From contig CAZKVR010000001.1 in assembly GCA_964556395.1 (NCBI GenBank), positions 186,001 through 250,000 of the forward strand: 64,000 nucleotides of DNA. The letters are read 5' to 3'. Below, piece after piece: positions 15,198 to 23,407 of this stretch; position 1 is the first letter of the stretch, and every line of letters begins with the position of its first letter. The notes beneath the pieces were generated by a model that saw only the letters and a list, made by a program, of their open reading frames with translations, did no database searches and was not told where the DNA came from. The stretch comes from WJKR01 sp964556395 (GTDB lineage Archaea; Nanobdellota; Nanobdellia; Woesearchaeales; WJKR01). The position numbers were made by a program, and so were the translations under genes.

Positions 15198-18100
15198 TCA
15201 CTCGGGCTGTGTTTGCGGATAGAAGCATTCTCCTTCTGACGTGCAAATCTCGACTCCTTGTAGGTAGACTTGGAGGTCTCGTAGCCAGAGGCTTTCGACG
15301 TTCTCTTCTTCCTCGTTCCCGTGCCTGTCTTGGGAGTAGAAGTGGATGTGCGTGCCTGGCCTGTCATCTGCCGTCAGGCGGAATGGTTCTTCGTATGCTT
15401 CGAACTCGCACGAGCCCGGCTGAGGGTTGTAGTTGAAGCAGTAGTGGGTGGTCGTCTCGCCGGCGTTGCCGTCCCAGAGGACTTCTCCGTCGACGGTCTG
15501 TAGCTGTAGTGAGGGGTCTTTGTCTTCGGCAGCGAGGCTGAGTTGTCGGGTGTCGTTCCAGTAGGACGGTCCGAAAGGCTCGTCGTGGTAGTCGTCCCAT
15601 AGCGTGGTGGCCGGTGGCGTGTCATCGATGCTGAACAGTATCATGTCGCCTCCGTTGCCTTCTGTCACCTTGCCGTCTTCGAACTCGCATCCGGTGTGGT
15701 AGTAGTATAATCCTGGCTCGAGATCTTCCAGGGTGTATTCGTGGTGGTGGCCGTCCTCGGTTGTGAATTCCTCGGCACCGGTTTCTTGGGTCGCTGGCTC
15801 GTCGTGCTGTTTGCTGAAGCGGCACTCGGCTTGTTTGCGTGGCGTCTCGATGCTGATGGTCACGTTGGTGGTGTCTCCAGGGTAGACTTCGCGGTGCGGT
15901 TGCGGGTCGGTGATGCTCTTGTCCGCTTCGATGGTGATGTCGTGCGTGTAGGTTTCGCTGTTGTTGAGGGATTCGTGGTCGGTGCAGGTGAGTTTGAAGG
16001 TGTAGGTGGAGTCGGGTAGTTGGTGGTAGTCCTGCGTGAACTCGACGCTGCCTGAGGCTTGGCTGGCGTGGTAGGTCCGGTCGCCGCCCAGGTCTGTCTG
16101 GCCGTCGGAGTAGAGTCGTCCTTCGCACGTGATGGGTCCGTGGGGTTCTTTGACGGTGTAGGTTATCGTGAGGTTGGTGCGCCACTCGTCTTCTGCTATG
16201 AGGTAGGGTGTGGTCTCGTTCCCGATGCTCTCGAGCTCCGGTGGGGTGTTGTCGAACGTGACGGTGTGAGTTTGGACTTCTTCGAGGTTCTGGCTGGCGT
16301 CTTTGCTGTAGTAGGCCAGGTTGTATGTTCCGTCAAGGTCTTGTGCGTACGCGTTTTCGAAATTGTCTGCTTCAAGGTCGGGGTAGTCGTGGCCGGTCTC
16401 GTTATAGCTGATATAGGTGTCTATCTCTTTTTGGGGGAAGAGGTTGTCGCTGGCGCGGAAGGTGAAGAGGTTGTGGGCGCTGTAGACAGGGTGCTCGAGG
16501 TTCCAGGGCTGGTCTGATGGTGTGAGGAAGTCGACGTGCGTTTCGGGTTGTTCGGTGTCTCGGACGCAGTCGGGGTATGATCTCCTCGTCTTGGGAGTGC
16601 AGTCGGTTTCCTCGTAGTGGTCGGCGTTCTTCACGCAGGACTGTTCTTCCTGGTCCCACTCGCACACGCCGAATGCGAAGGGGTCTTCCGTGAGGCTCGT
16701 CCGTTCGTGCGTACCTCCGACGGGTTTTGATTCGTATCCTTCTTCGGTGCTGTAGGTGATGTTGAGCTCGTACGTCTGGCTGCCGGTGCAGTCTTGCTTG
16801 TTGTTGTATGATTCGCAGCTGGCTTCGGCTTTGGAGAGGCATGCTCCTCCGCTGCCGTCTCCCGAGTAGTAGCACTTCTCGTCAGGGTTTGTTCCGGTGG
16901 CGTAGAGTCCGCATAGTTGTTCCGTGCATGCTGGGAGGACGTGGTCGTCCTCGTTGCAGCGGGAGCATGCGGGCGCTCCTTCTGCGGGCTTGCACACGCC
17001 TAGTCCCAGCTCGTCGGATTCCTCTGGGAAGGGTTGCCATTCGCAGTTCTCGAGGCCTTCCTTGTTGCACTGGTTGTCGGTGCAGGAGCCTTTGGTGGTG
17101 TAGTCGTAGCACGTGTGGACGTTCCCGCAGGTGTCTAGCTCGTCGGTGGCCGTCCGTGTGCGGTCGTCCCGACAGGCAGGGAGGTCGTCGCCTCCTTGCG
17201 GGTAGATTCGGTAGTCGTCGCAATCGGTAGAGAGGGTCTCGTCAGCGTCTGGTCGTAGGAAGGGTACCTCGAAAGTTCTTCCTTGCGGTGTGAGGTAGCC
17301 GTACATGCCGAACAGCCCGTTGCAGAGCTGGCAGACGGTCTTGTCGGAGCAGGCGGTCTTCTCTTGGGCGTCCGGTCCGAAGCAGAGCTGGTTTTCCTCC
17401 GCGCAGTCCTTGAATGGGTCGAGGTTGTTGTGGTCGTCGCACCTGTTCCGGACGTCTCCGATGCAGAACTCGTCGGGGTGTGGTTGCATGCACTCCTCGT
17501 CACCGGTCTTGGAGCACTCCTCGTCTGAGGTCGTGGTGTCTTCCTGGCCGTTCTCTTGAAGGCTGGCTTCGACGGTGTAGCAGTAGTTGGTGTCCTCGTC
17601 GAGCCCGCTTATCTCGTCGTATGAGAAGGTCGAGGTCGCTCCTCCTGTGAAGACGTCGTTGTCAGTGTTCGGTATGACGATGTCCTTGTAGGGTTCGGAG
17701 TCGTCTTCTATGCGGATGGTGAATGACCGTATGGCGTCGTAGCACTCCTGGTCGAAGGTCCATGTGACGATGGCTTCGTCCGTCTCTTCAGGGTATCGTA
17801 TGCTCTGGATTTCAGGGCTGGTTTCGAGGCATTCTGTCTGTCCGCAGACGTCTTCGCACACTTCGCACTCGTTGCATTGCGTCTCGGTGCAGTAGTCGGG
17901 GTCGGACTGCGGGCAGGCGTCGCACCCGCTGAGGTCTACCCTGCAGTCGTTGCACGACAGGTCTCCCCCGTCGTAGCCGTAGTCCTCGCAGGCGTCCTTG
18001 CCATCCCTGTACTCGTCGCCGTCGCAGGCTTCCCCTTCATCCAGCGTCCCGTCGTCGTTGCACGTGTCAGGGGTCACGGGGCAGGGATTGAAAGGTAGCG

Positions 18101-18872
18101 GCTTCGTCTCGCCGTGGACTTCCTCGTAGTAGTCCTGGTATGAGTAGTCGGTGCAGTCCGAGGCGTCGTTGCAGTAGTCGTACCTCCGGCCGCATTCCGT
18201 GTCGTCGTCGTAACCGCACTCCCAGTCAGGGGTGCAGGCGTCTTCGCCTCCGCCGGCCGTGCAGTTGAGCGTTATGGTGTAGTCGAGGTCTTGGTTGACG
18301 TAGGGGTGTTCTGTTTGCGTGCAGGTGCCGTTGTCGGCTTTCAGGATTTTTCCCCCTGGTTCGACATCATTGAATGTCAAGGTGCCGTCAGGCCCGGTCT
18401 CTTTTTTTATGGATGGCACGTCGAGCGTGACGTTCACGCCTGCGAGCGGGGACCCGTCAGGGCCTTCGACGACAACATCGATGGTGTAGGTTTCCTCCGA
18501 GTCGCTGCACGCGGTGATGCAATCGTCGTCCTCGTTCGCAGGGACGAATTTGCTCGTGTCGTCTGACTCTTCGTCGCATGATGCTTGTGCGATGAAGCTC
18601 CACCCTCCCGTGTTGTCGCAGCAGCATCCTGTCGTGCACTCCTCGACTTCGGTGCAGTTTTGGTCTTCCCATTCGTACCCTATGTCACCGCACGCTGACT
18701 CGTTCATATCATCTCCTATGAGGGAGGAGTATTGGTCCTCGTCCACGCATTCTCCTGGGTACTCTTTGTCAGGGATGCAGCACCCTTCGGCCGTGGCGGT
18801 CGCCGCTCCGAGTATGGTGAACGCTAGGAGGAAGAGTAATAGCTGAGAGTGCTTATGATGGACGCGTACCAT
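15198..18872 (-). CDS. large secreted cysteine-rich multidomain protein (1224 aa)
   Basis: A signal peptide (basic MVRVHHKHSQ, then a leucine-rich core, cleavage near ATATAEG) precedes a cysteine-rich head (residues about 31-120). Residues about 127-177 resemble a carboxypeptidase-regulatory-like/Cna-B fold (DGSPLAGVNVTLDV then ETGPDGTLTF). A cysteine module at about 270-318 (GEACDGDEYRDG, CEDYGYDGGDLSC) is the one repeated in the next gene. A fibronectin III-like segment spans about 347-447, followed by cysteine-tryptophan modules (ENCEWQ, GVCEWDQEEQSC) and C-terminal Ig-like domains. Many N-x-S/T sequons suggest glycosylation. No membrane anchor is seen at the C-terminus, so it is released or held by partners. 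First gene of operon C. Confidence 0.82.
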   Translation of the reverse strand: MVRVHHKHSQLLLFLLAFTILGAATATAEGCCIPDKEYPGECVDEDQYSSLIGDDMNESACGDIGYEWEDQNCTEVEECTTGCCCDNTGGWSFIAQASCDEESDDTSKFVPANEDDDCITACSDSEETYTIDVVVEGPDGSPLAGVNVTLDVPSIKKETGPDGTLTFNDVEPGGKILKADNGTCTQTEHPYVNQDLDYTITLNCTAGGGEDACTPDWECGYDDDTECGRRYDYCNDASDCTDYSYQDYYEEVHGETKPLPFNPCPVTPDTCNDDGTLDEGEACDGDEYRDGKDACEDYGYDGGDLSCNDCRVDLSGCDACPQSDPDYCTETQCNECEVCEDVCGQTECLETSPEIQSIRYPEETDEAIVTWTFDQECYDAIRSFTIRIEDDSEPYKDIVIPNTDNDVFTGGATSTFSYDEISGLDEDTNYCYTVEASLQENGQEDTTTSDEECSKTGDEECMQPHPDEFCIGDVRNRCDDHNNLDPFKDCAEENQLCFGPDAQEKTACSDKTVCQLCNGLFGMYGYLTPQGRTFEVPFLRPDADETLSTDCDDYRIYPQGGDDLPACRDDRTRTATDELDTCGNVHTCYDYTTKGSCTDNQCNKEGLENCEWQPFPEESDELGLGVCKPAEGAPACSRCNEDDHVLPACTEQLCGLYATGTNPDEKCYYSGDGSGGACLSKAEASCESYNNKQDCTGSQTYELNITYSTEEGYESKPVGGTHERTSLTEDPFAFGVCEWDQEEQSCVKNADHYEETDCTPKTRRSYPDCVRDTEQPETHVDFLTPSDQPWNLEHPVYSAHNLFTFRASDNLFPQKEIDTYISYNETGHDYPDLEADNFENAYAQDLDGTYNLAYYSKDASQNLEEVQTHTVTFDNTPPELESIGNETTPYLIAEDEWRTNLTITYTVKEPHGPITCEGRLYSDGQTDLGGDRTYHASQASGSVEFTQDYHQLPDSTYTFKLTCTDHESLNNSETYTHDITIEADKSITDPQPHREVYPGDTTNVTISIETPRKQAECRFSKQHDEPATQETGAEEFTTEDGHHHEYTLEDLEPGLYYYHTGCEFEDGKVTEGNGGDMILFSIDDTPPATTLWDDYHDEPFGPSYWNDTRQLSLAAEDKDPSLQLQTVDGEVLWDGNAGETTTHYCFNYNPQPGSCEFEAYEEPFRLTADDRPGTHIHFYSQDRHGNEEEENVESLWLRDLQVYLQGVEICTSEGECFYPQTQPE

Positions 18873-18918
18873 GGGATTTGCCGCTCACACCGGTGATAGG
18901 TTTTTTAGGAGCATTTCC

Positions 18919-18932
18919 CTTTATAAAACTTA
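18919..18932 (-). promoter_or_regulatory. TATA box of giant-protein operon C
   Basis: The minus strand shows GTTTTATAAAGGG about 50-60 bases before the ATG at 18872, with a second TATA-like CCTAAAAAACC nearer the gene. Either could drive the operon running from 18872 to 5934, in which no gap is longer than 24 bases. Confidence 0.5.
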
Positions 18933-18937
18933 CGGGT

Positions 18938-21900
18938 TTAGCGCGGTTCGAAACAATCATCGTCTTCCTCGTCGCAGCACTCGACGCCTGTCGGGGTGCA
19001 CGTCACGCCAGTCTGACCCGTATCTAGGCAGTCCTCGTGGTCGTCTTCCACGTCGTCCGTGTAGAGGCGACACACTCCCGAGGAGGTGCACCGCTGGTTG
19101 AAGTCGTCGCCGTCAGCGGTGTAGTAGCACGTGTTCAAGTTCTGGTTCGTCGTCCCCATCGAGCCGGGGGCGGGGCATTCTGCTCCTTCGACCCGTCCTT
19201 GTTGGAGTGTGCAGGTGTCGCAGAAGTCTGCTCTGAGCTCTTCGGTTTTGGGGAGGCGACAGCCATGTTGGGTGCATACGGCTGAGAAGTCCCCGCTATC
19301 GATCACGCCTTGGTGATAGTGGCAGTAGGCGTCCTCTGTGAAGTCGGTCCGGGTGTAGGCGCAGTCCTCGTAGCTGTCAGGGTTTTGGTCTGTGTGGATG
19401 CAGTACGGCGGGCAAGGTTCGTCGGTAACCTTATATTCGCAGTCATCATTGTTGCAGCTGTGGTCGCAGGAGGCCTGGCCTAGGTCTTGGGGTGAAAAGG
19501 ATGAAGGATGGTTGTACGTCGAGTCGCCTGGTTCGCACTCGGCGCCGCACGTGTCGATGTCACACTGGCACTCTACGGGTGCGACGCATCCTTGTTCTTC
19601 GGCGCAGCCTCCTCGGCAGAGGTGTACTCCATCGCTCGGGTCGTTATCATAGCTGTAGCCGTTGGTTTCCATAGGGTCTGCGCATTGCTCGTGGTCGTTG
19701 CAGATGCCGTCGGCAGTGTTGCCGTCTATGTCAGGGAGTTTGTGTTCTTGTTCGAATGTCCTAGGATAACCATCACTATAGCTGTAATACTTGCAGGTTT
19801 GTCCTTCGGCTCCGGAGCACCGCTCGTCCTGGCCTTCCTCCTCGTAGTCATCGCATTCTTGCAGTTGCCGGTACTCTTCTTCCGCGTCGCCGGTGCAGGT
19901 GTTCCCTCTCTTGCCGTCGCAGTGGCGCGTGAAGGTGAGGTTGAAGGGGTCGTTCTGGTACTCCTTCTGAGCTTCCGAAGCATCGTGAAAATTTCTTTCA
20001 AGGTTCTGAAGGGCTTCGATCTGACTGGAAGAATATCTCAAGTACGTCGTGTCATCATCGATATTATTAGGGAATTGAATCTCAGGATTGTTGTAAAGAC
20101 TTTCTAATCCTTTATGGACATCCCATAGATCGTCGAGGATTCCTGTCTCGGAGTGTGTGAAGCACGCGGTGCTTTCTAGTGCGATCTCGCCCCATTCATT
20201 GGAGTCTGGCTCGCCTTCAGGATCGGTATCTCCGAGGCAGCACGCGTGCTCGTAGGAGGTGCTGTCCGTGTCGTTGTACGGGTAGGGGTGGGGGTGTGTG
20301 TCGTTGCGTACCGGGAGGCATTGCCTGACGTCGAGTGTGAAGCTTGAGGGGTCGCTGAAGAAGTTCGAGGATCCGACGGTGAGGTTGACCGTGTAGTCAA
20401 GACCTTCGATAAGGCTGTTATGGGTGGTGTTGAAAGGGTGTTGGGTGATGTCGTCCGAACCCAAGTCTCCATCTTGCAGGTGGTAGAAGGTGCCTGTTCC
20501 TGGCAGGAGGTAGAGGTGGTCGTTGTCTTTTATCGTGAAGGTGCGCTCGCCGTCGTGCCCCCCGGTCCATATCCACGTAGTGAGGGGTTCGTTCATGACC
20601 TGGCTGGCGGTGCTCTCGCTCCCGTTGAGGAGGTAGGGGTCTTCGAGGCTGGCGTACTCGTCGCTGATGCCTGGTATCATGTTGGTGCCGTTCGGCCGTG
20701 CGACCGGGAGGTCGTACACGAGTATCCTGACGACCTGGAAGTCTTCCAACCCGGTGTCGTCTCGTACCGTGATCGTGACGTTGTGGAGTCCGGTGTCGTT
20801 GCGCGTGAGGTTTATCTTCGCGTCCTGCTTGGTGTCAATGTATGGTTGCGATTCGGTCCAGTTGTGTGGCTCGACGCTTTCGTCGACGTCGACGCACTCT
20901 GTCCTGAGACACTCCGTCGTAGTGCAACTCGCGGCGCATTCGAAGTTGTACTGCGCGTCCCAGGTCTCCTTCCACCCTTTGTAGTGGTATGAGACTCCTC
21001 GGTCGTCGGGGTCGTAGCCTTCCGGGGTGAGCCAGAGCGTGTCGTCTTCCCGTGCTTGGAGGTCGTAGTCAGAGTTCCCCGTCTCGTGGATGTAGTCGAG
21101 TGCCGGCCGGCGGTTCCTGATGGCGGCGTGGAACACGAGTGTCCGGTTGTCGACGCGGGCGTCTTCCCGCCGGTCTTCTAAGCGTATGACGTCGTCGTAT
21201 AAGGGTCCGTTCTCGGGGCAGTCCTCGTGGTCTGCGCAGGGGTCTTGGATGACGGTGACGTCGAATGAGGGGTCGTAGCCGTCGACGTCGTCGTAGCTCT
21301 CCGTGAGGTTGAAATCGTAGCGTTTGTTGTCGTTCTTCACCAGGTTGATGAGGTATTCGTAGACCTGTTTGAGACGGTAGGGTGACGTGTAGGAGAACTC
21401 TCTCATGGCGACGACCGTCTGGCCGTCGGACACCCTGACGGTGAACGGGTAGGTGGCGGTGACGTGGACCTTGTCCTGGCCGTAGATGACCGTCGTGTTC
21501 GCTTCGTCCTCGTGGACCGTGATGTTGTGTCCGAGGATGTCTTCGTAGAGCGAGAAGTCGGCGCAGGTCTTGAGCCCTTCGGTGATGTTCCTCTGAAGGT
21601 CGTTCTGGATGTTGTCGTCTCGTAGCGTGTAGGCGTTGGTCTTGCACGCCAAGGCCGAATGTCCGGGGGTCTCTCGGAACGCGTTCGCGCCTTTCAGGTA
21701 GCAGAGCTTGGGCAGGGCGGCTTTGCCGAGGAATCCTGAGAGCCGGTCGCTCTTGCACGAGGACCCCTCGTAGATGCCGTAGAGGTCTTCGAGCTCTGTT
21801 CGGGGGCGCGGGTACGGGGGCGGGTCGAGGGAGACCTCGTCGCACCGGTCGTTCGGCTTGATGGCGTACGCCACCTCGTATACTTGTCCGGTGTCGTTGT

Positions 21901-22195
21901 AGAGGAAGTGGTCTTGCCATGGATCGCCTTCGTGGTCTGAGGACAACCCCCCTCTGGCTGCCGCGTGCCGGATGGCGTCCGCGCTGACGTCTTCCAGGCA
22001 GTTCTCGACGTAGTAGTTGATGCTGTTCGTCTGGATGACGTCCGTCAGTATCCGTTCGGCTTCCTGCTGGGCCCGGTCGGTGGTGAGGAGGCTGCGCGCG
22101 TAGAGTGCGAATGCGAAGACCGCTACGAGCACTAGTCCTAGGACGACGAATATCGTCGCTTGGCCTTTGAGCCGGCGCCACCTCTTCTTTGGCAT
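18938..22195 (-). CDS. pilin-headed large cysteine-rich surface protein (1085 aa)
   Basis: The N-terminus MPKKRWRRLKGQATIF has the class III signal (cleavage G11/Q12), then the hydrophobic helix VVLGLVLVAVFAFALYA. A prepilin-type signal on a 1085-residue protein is unusual. Residues about 40-430 are mixed with paired cysteines (VENCLED, SSCKSD, PKLCYL). About 432-632 is PKD/Ig-like (NVTITVRDDTGLEDFQVVRI). About 648-1085 is very cysteine-rich (CCLGDTD, CDHSCNNDDCEY, GVECCDEEDDDC). Sequons are frequent. A patch at 19730-20130 is visibly more AT-rich than the rest. It has its own TATA element near 22222. Function unknown; likely a structural or adhesive part of the surface assembly. Confidence 0.82.
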   Translation of the reverse strand: MPKKRWRRLKGQATIFVVLGLVLVAVFAFALYARSLLTTDRAQQEAERILTDVIQTNSINYYVENCLEDVSADAIRHAAARGGLSSDHEGDPWQDHFLYNDTGQVYEVAYAIKPNDRCDEVSLDPPPYPRPRTELEDLYGIYEGSSCKSDRLSGFLGKAALPKLCYLKGANAFRETPGHSALACKTNAYTLRDDNIQNDLQRNITEGLKTCADFSLYEDILGHNITVHEDEANTTVIYGQDKVHVTATYPFTVRVSDGQTVVAMREFSYTSPYRLKQVYEYLINLVKNDNKRYDFNLTESYDDVDGYDPSFDVTVIQDPCADHEDCPENGPLYDDVIRLEDRREDARVDNRTLVFHAAIRNRRPALDYIHETGNSDYDLQAREDDTLWLTPEGYDPDDRGVSYHYKGWKETWDAQYNFECAASCTTTECLRTECVDVDESVEPHNWTESQPYIDTKQDAKINLTRNDTGLHNVTITVRDDTGLEDFQVVRILVYDLPVARPNGTNMIPGISDEYASLEDPYLLNGSESTASQVMNEPLTTWIWTGGHDGERTFTIKDNDHLYLLPGTGTFYHLQDGDLGSDDITQHPFNTTHNSLIEGLDYTVNLTVGSSNFFSDPSSFTLDVRQCLPVRNDTHPHPYPYNDTDSTSYEHACCLGDTDPEGEPDSNEWGEIALESTACFTHSETGILDDLWDVHKGLESLYNNPEIQFPNNIDDDTTYLRYSSSQIEALQNLERNFHDASEAQKEYQNDPFNLTFTRHCDGKRGNTCTGDAEEEYRQLQECDDYEEEGQDERCSGAEGQTCKYYSYSDGYPRTFEQEHKLPDIDGNTADGICNDHEQCADPMETNGYSYDNDPSDGVHLCRGGCAEEQGCVAPVECQCDIDTCGAECEPGDSTYNHPSSFSPQDLGQASCDHSCNNDDCEYKVTDEPCPPYCIHTDQNPDSYEDCAYTRTDFTEDAYCHYHQGVIDSGDFSAVCTQHGCRLPKTEELRADFCDTCTLQQGRVEGAECPAPGSMGTTNQNLNTCYYTADGDDFNQRCTSSGVCRLYTDDVEDDHEDCLDTGQTGVTCTPTGVECCDEEDDDCFEPR

Positions 22196-22217
22196 GGTTC
22201 TTGCTTGGGAGACGCTT

Positions 22218-22226
22218 GTTTTTAAG
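22218..22226 (-). promoter_or_regulatory. TATA-like element before the 1085-aa gene
   Basis: The minus strand reads CCTTAAAAACAAG about 27 bases before the ATG at 22195, fitting a leaderless transcript. A second TATA-like element (CCGAACTATAAGAAA) lies about 90 bases further upstream near 22308-22322. The 185 bases from 22196 to 22380 show no gene. Confidence 0.5.
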
Positions 22227-22380
22227 GGTTATCCTTTGTCCTTGTTTGAAGCACGCCCTGTCCTTGCCGTGGCCGTAGCGTCTGGATGCCTCTTGCAAGT
22301 ATTTTTCTTATAGTTCGGAAAGGTTGTTTATAGAACGCGAAGGCTTGCGTAACTCTTGGTAGATATTCGACAACTCATTG

Positions 22381-23247
22381 TTATCGGAAGACCACGCTGG
22401 CGTAGCTCACCGAGTTGCGCTCGTCGCCCGTGACGACGGCTGACGTGTAGTATTGTTCGAGGTGCGCTCTGGAGAACTTGACCGTCTTGAGCAGTAGTGC
22501 GATGGCGTCGGAGCCGCAGATGGTGGCGAGGTGTTCTTCCACGTAGGCTTGGAGTCCTTCCGCGTCTCCTTGCTTGATGAGGTCCAACGCGCCCTTGTCG
22601 AGCCTGGCGATGTTCTCTTGGATGTTGCTGCTGAACGGGACGTAGCGGTAGTTCCGTCCGTAGTGGGTGAAGTCGGTGCTGACGATGAACACGGCTTTCT
22701 TGCCCGTGTCGACCAACACCTCCTTAAGGTCGATGCTGAACTGCTGTAGGTCGAGGTCGTGGCTGACCAGGACCGGCAATATCTTTATCTGTTCCTTCAC
22801 GTCGGACTGCACGAATTGGAGGAACGGCAACTGCACCTCGATGGCGTGCTCCTCCTCGTGGAGCCCGTCGTCCTCTCGTATGGTGCCTTTCTCGAGGAGC
22901 CGTCGGGCGAGGTCCTGGTCGGTTCGGACCATGCCGAGGGGTGTCTCGAACGTCTGCTGGGTGAGTCCTGAGCGCAACGCCTTGTGGCTCGGCGCGAGGA
23001 TGACGTACACGTCAGCCTTGGGGGCGTCGCCGACCGCCTTGTACGCCCACGCCGCGCACTCTCCGGAGTAGTCGTAGCCCGCGTGGGGTGCGATGACCGC
23101 TTTCGGCGGCTCCGACTGCTTCTGCTTCTGGAGCGCTGGCGGGACGGCGCCCGGGCCGCGCTCCCCCTCGAAGCATCCTTGGACTTGTCGTTGGAGGCTG
23201 ACCTCTCCTTTCTGGTAGAACATTCCCGCGACGGCTGGCTTGCGCAT
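22381..23247 (-). CDS. MEMO1-family protein (AmmeMemoRadiSam system protein B)
   Basis: A 288-residue protein starting MRKPAVAGMFY, the standard opening of the MEMO family. The conserved pocket residues are all present: PHAGY, LAPSHKA, VSTDFTHYG and ICGSDAI supply the histidines, aspartate and cysteine equivalent to the metal site of the family, which has a dioxygenase-like fold. The family usually works with an AMMECR1 protein and a radical SAM enzyme, neither of which is in this window; the reaction is not established from sequence. Length is typical. It lies between two giant surface-protein genes with a TATA-like ACTTTAAAACG about 25 bases before its start. Confidence 0.93.
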   Translation of the reverse strand: MRKPAVAGMFYQKGEVSLQRQVQGCFEGERGPGAVPPALQKQKQSEPPKAVIAPHAGYDYSGECAAWAYKAVGDAPKADVYVILAPSHKALRSGLTQQTFETPLGMVRTDQDLARRLLEKGTIREDDGLHEEEHAIEVQLPFLQFVQSDVKEQIKILPVLVSHDLDLQQFSIDLKEVLVDTGKKAVFIVSTDFTHYGRNYRYVPFSSNIQENIARLDKGALDLIKQGDAEGLQAYVEEHLATICGSDAIALLLKTVKFSRAHLEQYYTSAVVTGDERNSVSYASVVFR

Positions 23248-23310
23248 AGGAAAACCATAGGGAAGACGCGTTTTAAAGTTCTTCGCTTCGCAAAGGGCTT
23301 GTAGAAAATG

Positions 23311-23323
23311 CTGGTCTGACCAG
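23311..23323. promoter_or_regulatory. perfect palindrome upstream of the MEMO1 gene
   Basis: CTGGTCTGACCAG is a perfect inverted repeat (6-base arms, one central base), 64-76 bases before the MEMO1 start. It lies between a pair of TATA-like elements (TCTTATAAG, TCTTATAGG, near 23341-23363) and the gene. An operator is possible; no regulator is identified. The gap 23248-23407 has no gene. Confidence 0.3.
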
Positions 23324-23407
23324 TGGCCTGCACAGGAGGGTTCTTATAAGCATTCTTCTTATAGGTTCGGAATCGTCTCTTGCCCTCTTATCAAGAACCC
23401 TGCTCTT

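Noticed and set aside
21069..22298. 409-codon frame upstream of and within the 1085-aa gene
   Set aside because: Other-frame shadow; the 1085-aa frame has the class III signal, a TATA box and cysteine modules.
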